DNA from: Salegentibacter salinarum
GTDB taxonomy: Bacteria > Bacteroidota > Bacteroidia > Flavobacteriales > Flavobacteriaceae
Direction of reading: 5' to 3'
NCBI RefSeq assembly: GCF_900168115.1
Contig: NZ_FUZC01000001.1
Location: 434,001 to 498,000, forward strand
Length of the DNA: 64,000 nucleotides
Shown: positions 8,933 to 17,804 of the stretch, piece after piece
How the letters are laid out: each line of letters opens with the position of its first letter
Numbering within the stretch: position 1 is the stretch's first letter
Position numbers and translations under genes: made by a program
The notes under the pieces: model-generated
Database searches by the model: none
What the model was told of the DNA's origin: nothing
What the model saw: the letters and a program-made list of their open reading frames with translations, nothing else

Positions 8933-10012
8933 ATGAGCCAAACCACTCAAAATATGAATGATTCTTCTTTTATAAAAGATGAACAATTGCATATTTTGGT
9001 GATCAGGTTGTCGGCAATGGGCGATGTTGCGATGACGGTACCGGTTTTACGTGTACTTACCGCTACTTATCCGCATTTAAAAGTAACTGTTTTAACCCGT
9101 GGGTTTTTTGAACCAATGTTTAAAGGAATTCCGCGGGTTTCTGTGTATGAAGCCGATGTTAACGGAGTACATAGTGGCGTTTTTGGTCTTTGCCGGCTTG
9201 CAAAAGATTTAAGGGATCTGGAAGTTGATAAAGTTGCCGATCTTCACGATGTTTTACGAAGCAATATTTTAAAATCGGTTTTTTATATGTTTGGGATTCC
9301 GGTGAAACAAATTGATAAAGGCCGAAACGAAAAGAAAGCTTTAACCCGTGAAAACAATAAAATTTTTAAGCAATTAAAACCCACCGTACAGCGATATGCC
9401 GATGTTTTTAATGCTTTAGGTTATCCGATTGACCTTAATATCCACCAATTTCCGGAAAAAGAAAAAATTTCAGAAAAAATAAGAAGTCTGGTAGGCACCG
9501 AACCTAAAAAGTGGCTGGGAATTGCGCCTTTTGCCCAGCATAGTTCCAAGGCATATCCTGCAGATTTAATGGAAGAGGTTTTAGGAAAGTTAAGTGAAAA
9601 TTCAAGGATTAAAATTTTACTTTTTGGTGGTAGAAATAAAGAAAAACAACAGCTGGAAATCTGGGCTGCCAGGTTTAATGACACCATAAGTATCGCCGGA
9701 AAACTCACTTTAGCCGAAGAACTTGCACTTATCTCAAACCTGGATGCTATGCTTTCTATGGACAGCGGGAATGGGCATATGGCAGCAATGTATGGCATAC
9801 CGGTAATTAGTATTTGGGGCGTCACGCATCCTTATGCCGGGTTTAGACCGTTTAATCAGCCACCGAAAAATAGTTTACTTCCCGATCTTACCCAATATCC
9901 AAAAATACCGACTTCCGTTTACGGTAGTAAATTTCCTGAAGGCTATGAGAATGCCATTAAAACTGTTACTCCCCAAACTGTATTAGAAAAAATTCAGGAA
10001 GTACTTTTTTAA
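8933..10012 (+). CDS. Glycosyltransferase family 9 (heptosyltransferase-like)
   Basis: 359 residues of the ADP-heptose:LPS heptosyltransferase fold (GT-B, GT9). The N-terminal domain begins ILVIRLSAMGDVAMTVPVLR, the hallmark of GT9, and the C-terminal domain has the donor-binding segment SMDSGNGHMAAMYGIPVISIWGVTHP. The first 18 residues are a polar extension, so an internal ATG (for example 8954) could be the true start. It probably transfers a sugar to the inner core of lipopolysaccharide. It is co-directional with DUF4254 upstream. The exact sugar is unknown. Confidence 0.87.
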   Translation: MSQTTQNMNDSSFIKDEQLHILVIRLSAMGDVAMTVPVLRVLTATYPHLKVTVLTRGFFEPMFKGIPRVSVYEADVNGVHSGVFGLCRLAKDLRDLEVDKVADLHDVLRSNILKSVFYMFGIPVKQIDKGRNEKKALTRENNKIFKQLKPTVQRYADVFNALGYPIDLNIHQFPEKEKISEKIRSLVGTEPKKWLGIAPFAQHSSKAYPADLMEEVLGKLSENSRIKILLFGGRNKEKQQLEIWAARFNDTISIAGKLTLAEELALISNLDAMLSMDSGNGHMAAMYGIPVISIWGVTHPYAGFRPFNQPPKNSLLPDLTQYPKIPTSVYGSKFPEGYENAIKTVTPQTVLEKIQEVLF

Positions 10013-10118
10013 CGAATGTCTTTTAGCTATCTGGTTAATTTCTTGTTTAGAAAATGATAAAATTTATGGGTGAAAGATGATTCTTAGTATCTTTCTTTAG
10101 AAGTCTAACATTAAAAAG

Positions 10119-10724
10119 ATGCAGGAAATAATAGTTTACGATCTTAATCAAACCTTGTATAAAAAATCTTCCAAGGATGAATTTTTTAAATTCATTTGTT
10201 ATAAAAAAGGCTATAAGTTGCTGCACCTCTTTCAAATTGGCTGGCTTCATGTGCTGGGAAAACTTCATATAACGAGTAAGACCTATTTTAAAGAAAATTT
10301 CTATGATTATTTGAATAAACTCCCGCCCGAAAAGGTGAAAAAGTACGCGAAACAATTCTGGGATATTGAATTTCCTGAACATTTTGAAGATGATATGATT
10401 GCCGATATTCGGGAGAAAGATAAAGCAGGAATAAAAGTTTATATAGTTACCGGCGGATTCGAAGTTTACACAAAATACCTGGAAGAACTTTTACCTTTAA
10501 AAGTGATTGGCACTATCACAAAATATGAAAATAAAGATTATAAAATTATAGGAAAAACCTGCAATGATGCTGAAAAGGTAAAACGCCTCAACTCCGAAAT
10601 GAATGGAGAATACAGGCTTCTGGAAGCTTATTCAGATGATGATGAGGAGATTCTTTATAAGGCCGAAAAAGGCTATTTACTTGAAGACGGGGAATTGAAA
10701 TTGGTGCAAAATAAAAACGTATAA
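10119..10724 (+). CDS. HAD-like protein with atypical nucleophile motif
   Basis: 201-residue haloacid dehalogenase-like protein resembling the phosphoserine-phosphatase subgroup. Motif I is at residues 8-12 and reads DLNQT, where the canonical second Asp (general acid/base) is Asn10. Motif II is likely IVTGG (Thr), a Lys lies in the IGKTCNDAEKVKRL region, and motif IV is YSDDDEE. The helical cap follows motif I. The Asp nucleophile is kept, so phosphatase activity may be altered or slow rather than absent. It is a single gene after the GT9 with a 106-base gap. Confidence 0.75.
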   Translation: MQEIIVYDLNQTLYKKSSKDEFFKFICYKKGYKLLHLFQIGWLHVLGKLHITSKTYFKENFYDYLNKLPPEKVKKYAKQFWDIEFPEHFEDDMIADIREKDKAGIKVYIVTGGFEVYTKYLEELLPLKVIGTITKYENKDYKIIGKTCNDAEKVKRLNSEMNGEYRLLEAYSDDDEEILYKAEKGYLLEDGELKLVQNKNV

Positions 10725-10781
10725 TTTACAGTATATATTTAAGTATGTTTAAGTTGGTATAAATACCATTTTAAAATATAA

Positions 10782-10885
10782 GAGGCAGTCGGAAAAGTTT
10801 TTAATACGTCATTCTGCACTTGTTTCAGAAAGATGTTGCTACTTAAATCATGTTAGAATCCTGAAATAAATTCGGGAAAAAGGCC
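10782..10885. repeat. MITE-like inverted-repeat element, degenerate copy
   Basis: The left end GAGGCAGTCGGAAAAG, then CGTCATTCTG and ACTTGTTTCAG, matches the left half of the fuller element at 29041-29167 (there CGTCAAGCTGAACTTGTTTCAG). The right half here is decayed: TTAGAATCCTGAAATAAATTC is recognisable but the closing GAATGACG is lost. It is noncoding and lies in the 260-base space between convergent genes. No target-site duplication could be made out. Confidence 0.5.
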
Positions 10886-10924
10886 TGATACAAGTTCCTT
10901 TTAAACAACCACAGTCTTAAATAA

Positions 10925-10964
10925 AAACCTCACAGTCCCAATGTCATCGTGGGCTGTGAGGTTT
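10925..10964 (-). terminator. Terminator after the S9 peptidase gene
   Basis: Stem AAACCTCACAG ... CTGTGAGGTTT with a loop of about 18 nt. On the minus strand the stem is followed by TTTTTATTT, placing it 20 bases beyond the stop of the peptidase gene. Confidence 0.8.
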
Positions 10965-10984
10965 AAACTCAGAATTAAAATATC

Positions 10985-13141
10985 TTATCCTTTTACTTCC
11001 TCTTCAGTTTTATTTGGTAAAACATCAAAGCCCATATTGTAAAGGGTAAAGCCAAAAATATCGGCATATTCTTCAATAATCATTTTTGTAGGTTTCCCTG
11101 CACCGTGACCGGCTTTGGTTTCAATTCTAATCAAAGCAGGATTGTCACCGGTTTGCTTATCCTGTAATTCGGCTGCGAATTTAAAAGAATGCGCAGGTAC
11201 TACGCGATCGTCGTGATCACCAGTAGTCACCAAAGTTGCAGGATATTCGGTTCCTTCTTCCAGGTTATGAACCGGTGAATATTCCAGAAGATAGTTAAAC
11301 ATTTTCTCGCTATCCTCTGCAGTCCCATAATCGTAAGCCCAACCTGCTCCGGCTGTGAAAGTATGGTAACGTAACATATCCATAACGCCAACGGCCGGTA
11401 AAGCCACTTTCATAAGATCTGGACGCTGCGTCATTGTAGCTCCAACTAAAAGTCCGCCGTTAGAACCTCCACGAATGGCCAGGTAATCGCTGGACGTATA
11501 ATTCTCTTCGATAAGGTATTCCGCGGCTGCAATAAAATCGTCAAAAACATTTTGTTTTTTCAGTTTGATACCTGCGTCGTGCCATTCTTTACCATATTCA
11601 CCACCACCTCTAAGGTTTGGAACAGCATATATACCGCCTTGCTCCATCCAGATCGCGTTTGCAGTACTAAAAGAAGGCGTTAAACTAATATTGAATCCTC
11701 CATAGCCATAAAGCATCGTTGGGTTCTTACCGTTAAGCTCAAGCCCTTTTTTATGGGTGATTATCATAGGGACTTTTGTACCATCTTTTGAAGTATAAAA
11801 CACCTGTTTGCTTTCGTAATCGTCCGGATTAAATTTTATGTTTGGTTTGTTATAAACCTCAGAAGTTCCTTCTTCAATATTGTATTTATATATAGTACCT
11901 GGAGTCACATAATTGGTAAAAGAATAATACAATTCTTCGTTTTCCTTTTTAGTTCCGAATCCGCCGGCAGAACCAATTCCCGGAAGTTCAACTTCCCGAA
12001 CCAATTCGCCATTATAATCGTATTGTTTTACTTCAGAAACCGCGTCTACCATATATTCGGCAAAGAAATAACCTCCACCGGTAGAAGGGCTCAATACGTT
12101 TTCGGTTTCAGGAATAAAATCTTCCCAGTTTTCCGGAGAAGGATTTGCTGCATCTACAGTTACTATCTTACGATTAGGCGCGTCCATATTAGTAACTATA
12201 AACAGCTTGCTGCCATCGTTTTCTATCACTCCCGTATCAGTATCTTCGTGGTCTAAAATAGTAACCAGTTCAGGATTGTTTTTGGAAAGATCCATCATAA
12301 AAAGTTTTCCTCCTGAAGTTGAATTCCTGGCAGAAATAAATAAAAACCTATCATCTTCTGAAACACTACCACCAACATAACGGTGTTTTTGCTCTTCAGA
12401 ATCTCCAAAAATCACTTTGTCTTCACTTTGCGGAGTTCCCAGTTTGTGGTAAAATAATCTATGCTGGTCTGTTTTTGCTGAAAGTTCGCTCCCTTCAGGC
12501 TTTTCGTAGCTGGAATAATAAAAACCCTCGTCACCTTGCCACGAAATTCCACTGAATTTTACATTCTGAAGCGTATCTTCTACGCGCTCTTTATTTTGAG
12601 CATCGATAATGATGATTTTTCTCCAGTCGCTCCCGCTCTCAGAAATCGCATAAGCGGCTTTGCTCCCGTCTTTAGAAAAGCTCAAACCGGCAAGAGAAGT
12701 GGTGCCGTCTTCGCTAAAATTATTAGGATCAAGGAAAACTTCAGTTTCGGCATCATCGCCCTTTTTTCTATAAACCACGTATTGGTTTTGTAAACCATCG
12801 TTTTTGTAGAAATAGGTATAGTCACCTTCAACAAAAGGAGCGCCTATTTTTTCATAATTCCATATTTCTGAAAGTCTTTCTTCAAGTTCTTTTTTATATG
12901 GAATGCTGTTTAAATAATCAAAAGTCACCTCGTTTTGGGCTTTTACCCAATCTTCGGTTTCTTCGCTGCGGTCGTCTTCCAGCCAGCGGTAAGGGTCTTT
13001 AACTTCGGTTCCAAAATAATCGGTAACCGTGTCTACTTTTTTAGTTTCAGGATAATTCAAACTGATTTCTTTTTCGGTTTTGGAATCGTTACAGGAAGCC
13101 AGGACGGCAAGAGCAAAAATTCCGGAGAATGTTTTTTTCAT
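10985..13141 (-). CDS. Prolyl oligopeptidase (S9A family), lipoprotein
   Basis: 718-residue serine peptidase that cleaves proline-containing oligopeptides. The N-terminus MKKTFSGIFALAVLASC is a lipoprotein signal with lipobox LASC (Cys17), so the enzyme is probably anchored in the periplasm or outer membrane. A beta-propeller of about 350 residues (DPYRWLEDDRSEE start) precedes the alpha/beta-hydrolase domain, with nucleophile Ser in RGGSNGGLLVG, Asp in GDHDDRVVP and His in KAGHGAGKPT. All three catalytic residues are present. It is monocistronic: a terminator lies on each side. Confidence 0.93.
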   Translation of the reverse strand: MKKTFSGIFALAVLASCNDSKTEKEISLNYPETKKVDTVTDYFGTEVKDPYRWLEDDRSEETEDWVKAQNEVTFDYLNSIPYKKELEERLSEIWNYEKIGAPFVEGDYTYFYKNDGLQNQYVVYRKKGDDAETEVFLDPNNFSEDGTTSLAGLSFSKDGSKAAYAISESGSDWRKIIIIDAQNKERVEDTLQNVKFSGISWQGDEGFYYSSYEKPEGSELSAKTDQHRLFYHKLGTPQSEDKVIFGDSEEQKHRYVGGSVSEDDRFLFISARNSTSGGKLFMMDLSKNNPELVTILDHEDTDTGVIENDGSKLFIVTNMDAPNRKIVTVDAANPSPENWEDFIPETENVLSPSTGGGYFFAEYMVDAVSEVKQYDYNGELVREVELPGIGSAGGFGTKKENEELYYSFTNYVTPGTIYKYNIEEGTSEVYNKPNIKFNPDDYESKQVFYTSKDGTKVPMIITHKKGLELNGKNPTMLYGYGGFNISLTPSFSTANAIWMEQGGIYAVPNLRGGGEYGKEWHDAGIKLKKQNVFDDFIAAAEYLIEENYTSSDYLAIRGGSNGGLLVGATMTQRPDLMKVALPAVGVMDMLRYHTFTAGAGWAYDYGTAEDSEKMFNYLLEYSPVHNLEEGTEYPATLVTTGDHDDRVVPAHSFKFAAELQDKQTGDNPALIRIETKAGHGAGKPTKMIIEEYADIFGFTLYNMGFDVLPNKTEEEVKG

Positions 13142-13172
13142 ATAATGTGATTTATTGCATAAAGTTAGTATT

Positions 13173-13207
13173 AAAAAATGCCTGTAAGTTACATTTTTAC
13201 AGGCATT
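13173..13207 (-). terminator. Terminator after asd
   Basis: Perfect 11-bp stem AATGCCTGTAA / TTACAGGCATT with a 9-nt loop, followed on the minus strand by TTTTT. It lies 26 bases past the asd stop. Confidence 0.88.
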
Positions 13208-13233
13208 AGTTAATAAAATATGCTTTTTCCGCC

Positions 13234-14223
13234 TTAGACCAATTTATTCTTAATCAGGTATTCAGCAATTTGTACCGTATTTGTGGCAGCTCCTTTTCTG
13301 AGGTTATCTGCAACCACCCACATATTTAAAGTTTTAGGTTGGGAATAATCCCTGCGGATTCTTCCAACAAAAACATCATCTTTCCCTTCGGCGTAAATCG
13401 GCATTGGGTAAGTATTGGTTTCCGGATTGTCCTGTACAGTTACGCCGGGAAACTGACTCAGGATTTTTCTTACTTCAGCTTCATCAAACTCTTTTTCAAA
13501 CTCAACGTTTACAGATTCTGAATGTCCGCCCACCACGGGAATTCTAATCGCAGTAGCGCTTACTAAAACCGAATCGTCCCCCAAAATCTTTTTGGTTTCT
13601 TTGGTAAGTTTCATTTCTTCTTTAGTGTAGCCGTTATCCTGAAAAACATCACAATGCGGAAGCGCATTTTTATGAATAGGATAAGGATAGGCCATTTCGC
13701 CTTTTTCACCTTTGTACTCATTTTCCAGTTGTTCCACAGCTTTTACGCCGGTTCCCGTAATTGACTGGTAGGTAGAAACAATTACCCGTTTAATTTTGAA
13801 AGCATCGTGCAGGGGTTTTAGCGCCATTAGTAACTGAATAGTGGAACAGTTGGGATTGGCGATAATTTTATCCTCTTTGGTTAATTCTGAAGCATTTATT
13901 TCCGGAATTACCAGTTTTTTTGTTTCATCCATTCTCCAGGCCGAAGAATTATCTACTACGGTCGTGCCGTTTTCGGCAAATTTTGGCGCCCATTCTAAAG
14001 AAGTATCTCCACCGGCAGAAAATAGCGCTATATCCGGTTTAATATCTACCGCTGCCTGAAGCCCAATAACTTCATAATCTTTTCCCTGATAATTAATCTT
14101 TTTTCCAACCGACCTTTCTGAAGCCACCGGATATAATTCGGTTACCGGGAAATTTCTTTCTGCTAAAACCTGTAACATTACCTGGCCTACCATTCCGGTA
14201 GCACCTACCACTGCTATTCTCAT
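13234..14223 (-). CDS. asd: Aspartate-semialdehyde dehydrogenase
   Basis: NADPH-dependent reduction of aspartyl phosphate to aspartate semialdehyde, the branch point to lysine/diaminopimelate, threonine and methionine. The 329-residue protein starts MRIAVVGATGMVGQVMLQVL (Rossmann motif), the catalytic Cys lies in NPNCSTIQ (about residue 127), and the C-terminal domain shows RIPVVGGHSESVNVE with the active-site His. Length is normal. It is flanked by terminators or noncoding sequence and looks monocistronic. Confidence 0.96.
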   Translation of the reverse strand: MRIAVVGATGMVGQVMLQVLAERNFPVTELYPVASERSVGKKINYQGKDYEVIGLQAAVDIKPDIALFSAGGDTSLEWAPKFAENGTTVVDNSSAWRMDETKKLVIPEINASELTKEDKIIANPNCSTIQLLMALKPLHDAFKIKRVIVSTYQSITGTGVKAVEQLENEYKGEKGEMAYPYPIHKNALPHCDVFQDNGYTKEEMKLTKETKKILGDDSVLVSATAIRIPVVGGHSESVNVEFEKEFDEAEVRKILSQFPGVTVQDNPETNTYPMPIYAEGKDDVFVGRIRRDYSQPKTLNMWVVADNLRKGAATNTVQIAEYLIKNKLV

Positions 14224-14241
14224 AATATTAAACTTTTGTCA

Positions 14242-14283
14242 TTTCCGCACTTCGACAATGCTCAACATGAACTCCGGCGGAAA
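14242..14283. repeat. Short intergenic inverted repeat
   Basis: Seven-base arms TTTCCGC / GCGGAAA enclose a 28-nt segment containing TTCGACAATGCTCAAC. It lies just upstream of asd. It resembles the short dispersed extragenic palindromes of flavobacterial genomes. No T-run follows, so it is not called a terminator. The remainder of the 290-base gap up to mscL holds only a mscL terminator. Confidence 0.4.
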
Positions 14284-14429
14284 ACTTATTTGGGTAATTT
14301 TTATTGTTTAAACGTTCTTAAAAACAAGCCGCAAATTTATTGACCATAACTTAACTAACCCACTTTCAGAAGCTAAAATTGGAAAGAATTATTGTTTTTA
14401 AACTAATTAATGATTTTCGTTAAAAAAAG

Positions 14430-14451
14430 ACCCCACAGTTTCCTGTGGGGT
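14430..14451 (-). terminator. Terminator after mscL
   Basis: Perfect stem ACCCCACAG / CTGTGGGGT with TTTC loop; the minus strand continues CTTTTTTT. It is 62 bases beyond the mscL stop. Confidence 0.92.
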
Positions 14452-14513
14452 TTGGTTAAATTACGATTTATATAAAAATGAGCAGTATAGCGGTGCTCGT
14501 ATCTTGAATATTT

Positions 14514-14948
14514 CTAAGGTGTATTACCTTGTTTTTTTAGTTCATCCCTAATTTGGGTAAGCAAATCTTCCTGGGTTGGGCCTTTTGGCTCCACCAACTT
14601 TGGAGCTTCTTTTTCCTTTTTCGTCTTTTCGTAAGCCCGTAACACCAAAAATATAAAAAAGGCGACGATTATAAAATGAATAATAGTATCTATTAAATTT
14701 CCGTAGGTGATTACAGCTGCTTCAGCTTCTTTTGCAGCTTCAAGAGTCTCGTAGGAAACCCCATCTAATGAGATAAATTGTTGGGTGAAATCTGTTCCCC
14801 CAGTCAGTAAACCAAGAATGGGCATAATCACATCGGCTACAACAGAGGCAACAATCTTGTTAAAAGCCGCCCCGATTACTACCGCGGTTGCGAGGGCTAT
14901 AATATCCCCTTTCAGCATAAAAGCTCTGAAATCTTTAATAAAACTCAT
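14514..14948 (-). CDS. mscL: Large-conductance mechanosensitive channel
   Basis: 144-residue inner-membrane channel that opens under osmotic downshock. The N-terminal amphipathic helix [24 protein letters not shown] runs into TM1, which carries the constriction region [19 protein letters not shown]2 is [19 protein letters not shown] (about 86-104), and the C-terminal bundle ends in [14 protein letters not shown]. The periplasmic loop has an extra acidic stretch ([11 protein letters not shown]), common in longer MscL forms. It is monocistronic with its own terminator. Confidence 0.95.
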   Translation of the reverse strand: MSFIKDFRAFMLKGDIIALATAVVIGAAFNKIVASVVADVIMPILGLLTGGTDFTQQFISLDGVSYETLEAAKEAEAAVITYGNLIDTIIHFIIVAFFIFLVLRAYEKTKKEKEAPKLVEPKGPTQEDLLTQIRDELKKQGNTP

Positions 14949-15017
14949 GATAATTGGATAGATTGGTTATTAACCAACCAATGTAAGCAAAATTGAGATA
15001 GAATTTTAGCTAAAAAA

Positions 15018-16124
15018 TCACTGAATAATCACGCGTTTTACCCGTTGGGAAATGCCGGTAATGAGTTCGTAAGAAATTGTTCCGCCGGCACCGGCAAGTT
15101 TGGTTACGTGTTGGGGGCCGCCAAAAATTATTACTTCATCGCCCTCTTGGCAGTCAATGTGGGTTACATCTATCATAATAATATCCATACATACATTTCC
15201 AACAATTGGGGCGTATTCGCCATTTACAAAAACACCTGCTTTTCCGTGGCCATAAATGCGTTTAATTCCGTCGGCGTGACCAATGGGAATTGTAGCGGTC
15301 TTGGTTATTTTTTCAGCTTTAAAAGCACGACTATAACCAACCGTATCTCCTTCTTTTAAGTTCTGAATTTGGGAAATTACCGTTTTAAGCGTACCAACCG
15401 GTTTTAATTTTTCATCCAGATTAGGATCATTTGCAAAACCATAAAGACCCAGTCCGCTTCTTACCATTGAAAATGTAGCTGAAGGATAATTAAAAATAGC
15501 TGAAGTATTACAGAGATGTAAAAGCGGTTCGTACCTAATATCATCTATAAGTTTCCCTGCTAAATCTTTGAATTTATAAATTTGTGAGAGCGTAAACTCT
15601 CGTTCTTTCCAGTCTTCACTGGCCGCTAAATGCGAAAATGCCGAAACTACTTTTACAGATTCAGTTTTCCCTATTTTCTCCGGAATATGATGATAATTGG
15701 TTTCAGTAAATCCCAGCCGGTTCATCCCCGTATTGAATTTTAAATGAACAGGGTAGTTTTTTTGTTTCTGCTTTTCAGCAATATCTATAAAAAGCTGAAG
15801 TGTTCTTGCGCTGTATAAATTAGGTTCCAGGCAGTTTTCAATGATTTCAGGATAATTTACCGGCTGCGGATGTAAGATTAAAATAGGTTTGCTAACTCCC
15901 GCTTCCCGAAGCTTGATGCCTTCTTCGGTATAAGCAACCGCAAAATAATCGGTGTCCAGTTCTTCCAGTTTTTTAGCCATCGCTACAGAATCATTTCCGT
16001 AGGCATAGGCTTTGATAACCGACATAAATTTTACACCGGGCGATAACTGCGATTTTATAGTTTTGAAATTATGGGCTAGGGCGTTGAGGTCAATTTCCAG
16101 AACACTTTCTTCGGCTTTAGGCAT
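15018..16124 (-). CDS. alr: Alanine racemase
   Basis: PLP enzyme converting L- to D-alanine for peptidoglycan. In 368 residues, the PLP lysine lies in [10 protein letters not shown] (about residue 38), the catalytic tyrosine on the other face is in VGYSRAF, and the C-terminal beta domain has [14 protein letters not shown]. The N-terminus [17 protein letters not shown] is canonical. It overlaps tdk upstream by 8 bases (16117-16124), so the two are probably translationally coupled, a pairing often kept in Flavobacteriaceae. Confidence 0.95.
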   Translation of the reverse strand: MPKAEESVLEIDLNALAHNFKTIKSQLSPGVKFMSVIKAYAYGNDSVAMAKKLEELDTDYFAVAYTEEGIKLREAGVSKPILILHPQPVNYPEIIENCLEPNLYSARTLQLFIDIAEKQKQKNYPVHLKFNTGMNRLGFTETNYHHIPEKIGKTESVKVVSAFSHLAASEDWKEREFTLSQIYKFKDLAGKLIDDIRYEPLLHLCNTSAIFNYPSATFSMVRSGLGLYGFANDPNLDEKLKPVGTLKTVISQIQNLKEGDTVGYSRAFKAEKITKTATIPIGHADGIKRIYGHGKAGVFVNGEYAPIVGNVCMDIIMIDVTHIDCQEGDEVIIFGGPQHVTKLAGAGGTISYELITGISQRVKRVIIQ

Positions 16125-16764
16125 TCTTTTTCTTTAAGTTAGGGTGGAGTTCTTCAGCATCATTCACATCTAATTTCTTAACCCTTTCCTGCAACATTGC
16201 TTTGTAATAAGCACCGCGACTTAGGGGTTCGTATTCTTCATTTTCACCAAGAAAAACCAAATCGTCATTAATTGCTTTGCGGTAACTAAATTGCGCCAGG
16301 TTCCCGGTTCTGGTGCAAACCGCGTGAACTTTGGTTACATATTCGGCCGTTGCCATTAGGTAAGGCATAGGGCCAAAAGGGTTCCCTTTAAAATCCATAT
16401 CAAGACCGGCAACAATTACCCTTATCCCCCGGTTGGCCAGATCGTTACAAACGGTAACAATTTCATCGTCAAAAAACTGGGCTTCGTCAATTCCTACCAC
16501 ATCACAACCATCGGCCAGAATCCTGATATTGGAGGCAGATGGCACCGGAGTAGACCTGATCTCGTTGGAATCATGAGAAACCACCATTTCCTCGTCATAA
16601 CGCGTGTCTATGGCGGGTTTAAAGATTTCTACGGTTTGTTTGGCGAACTGAGCACGTTTTAAACGGCGGATTAGCTCTTCCGTCTTACCAGAGAACATAC
16701 TGCCGCAAATAACTTCAATCCAGCCAAATTGCTCTTCGTGATTTACTGTATTTTCGAGAAACAT
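16117..16764 (-). CDS. tdk: Thymidine kinase (TK1 type)
   Basis: Phosphorylates thymidine in the pyrimidine salvage pathway. 215 residues with P-loop [14 protein letters not shown] (about 21-34), the DEAQFF Walker-B region and the lasso-loop glycines. The zinc-ribbon cysteines normally seen as CxxC pairs are not complete: the first pair reads CTRT and the second CxxC is replaced by the RGAYYK region, so the structural zinc site is probably absent. This variant is common in Bacteroidota as far as I recall. A -7-like element lies 53 bases upstream. Confidence 0.93.
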   Translation of the reverse strand: MFLENTVNHEEQFGWIEVICGSMFSGKTEELIRRLKRAQFAKQTVEIFKPAIDTRYDEEMVVSHDSNEIRSTPVPSASNIRILADGCDVVGIDEAQFFDDEIVTVCNDLANRGIRVIVAGLDMDFKGNPFGPMPYLMATAEYVTKVHAVCTRTGNLAQFSYRKAINDDLVFLGENEEYEPLSRGAYYKAMLQERVKKLDVNDAEELHPNLKKKNA

Positions 16765-16816
16765 TTTGTAATTTTCAAATCGAAATGGGAACTTGCCCTT
16801 TTTGATAAAGGTGGAA

Positions 16817-16824
16817 CAAATTTA
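16817..16824 (-). promoter_or_regulatory. Bacteroidota -7 element for tdk-alr
   Basis: The minus strand reads TAAATTTG, an exact match to TAnnTTTG, 53 bases before the tdk ATG. A good -33 TTTG was not obvious. Confidence 0.5.
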
Positions 16825-16961
16825 TTAAAAATACAAGCTATAGCCGGTTGCTAACCGCTAAAGTTATTAAGGCAAAAAAAGGCACTTTTTTTGCAGAAGT
16901 TTAACTGAAAAGAAAACAGGGCTTTTAAAATAATTAGCGGGTTCATAAATATTGCTTAAAA

Positions 16962-17753
16962 ATGAAAAACAGACTTAAAAAAGAATTAGTAAAACTTGCC
17001 GAAGAGATAATTTCTGAAAAAGAAAATCTGGATACCAAAGCGCTTAAATTAAAAGCGGCTACTTTGTATGAGCAACTTTCTATATTGAATTTTACCGAGC
17101 AAAACTTAAAGGCTTTCGAGGCTCCTGAAGCAACTCCAACTCCTAAAATTGAGAAAAAGGAAGCACTCAAAGTAGCGGTAGAACAAGAAACCAGTCATCA
17201 TGTTCCTGATGGTACCGAATACCGGGAAGATGCCGATGCAATTACCGAACCCAATACCGAAAAAATCAAAGATATTGTAGCGCAAATGCCGGCAGAATCT
17301 GAGCGTGTTGACGAACTTATAGAACAGGCAAATCCAAAACCGCAGGCGCCACCTATGCAGCAACAGGCTTCAAAAGTCAAAGAAGAACCGCAACAACCAA
17401 AACCTGAAGCACCTAAAAACGATTTTAGAAATATTGGTGTAGATTATGATAATCTTCCAGATTTTGAACCTTTAAACAATAGGCAAAAGGATCAAAAGCC
17501 AAGATCTGTAAACGACAGGTTGAAGAAGGGAATAAACATTGGACTTAACGAAAGACTTTCATTCATAAAAAATCTTTTTGATGGAAATTCTTCAGATTAT
17601 AATCGTGTGCTTTCCCAGTTAAATACATTTAGTTCTTTAGATGAAGCTCAAAAATTCATCCAGCTGGTAGTGAAACCAGATTACAATCACTGGCAGGGAA
17701 AAGAAGACTATGAAGAGCGCTTTATGGCCAAAATTGAAAATAAATTTCAATAA
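16962..17753 (+). CDS. Conserved Bacteroidota protein of unknown function
   Basis: 263 residues in three parts: an N-terminal helical, Lys/Glu-rich segment (1-50, likely coiled coil), a low-complexity Pro/Gln/Glu-rich middle (about 100-150, e.g. PKPQAPPMQQQ), and a compact C-terminal domain (about 170-263) with LNERLSFIKNLFDG, YNRVLSQLNTFSSLDEAQKFI and the end YEERFMAKIENKF. The C-terminal block is the conserved part in relatives I recall next to tdk/rsmI. No signal peptide, membrane helix or enzymatic motif. A linker protein with one binding domain is plausible; function unknown. Confidence 0.8.
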   Translation: MKNRLKKELVKLAEEIISEKENLDTKALKLKAATLYEQLSILNFTEQNLKAFEAPEATPTPKIEKKEALKVAVEQETSHHVPDGTEYREDADAITEPNTEKIKDIVAQMPAESERVDELIEQANPKPQAPPMQQQASKVKEEPQQPKPEAPKNDFRNIGVDYDNLPDFEPLNNRQKDQKPRSVNDRLKKGINIGLNERLSFIKNLFDGNSSDYNRVLSQLNTFSSLDEAQKFIQLVVKPDYNHWQGKEDYEERFMAKIENKFQ

Positions 17754-17804
17754 ACTAAGTCGGAGTATTAAAATCCCGATTATCGAGTAATTAAAGATTT
17801 TTTA

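Noticed and set aside
11000-13100. Plus-strand frames of 70-85 codons opposite the S9 peptidase
   Set aside because: They are antisense to a well-supported long gene, have no promoter-like sequence and show low-complexity composition.
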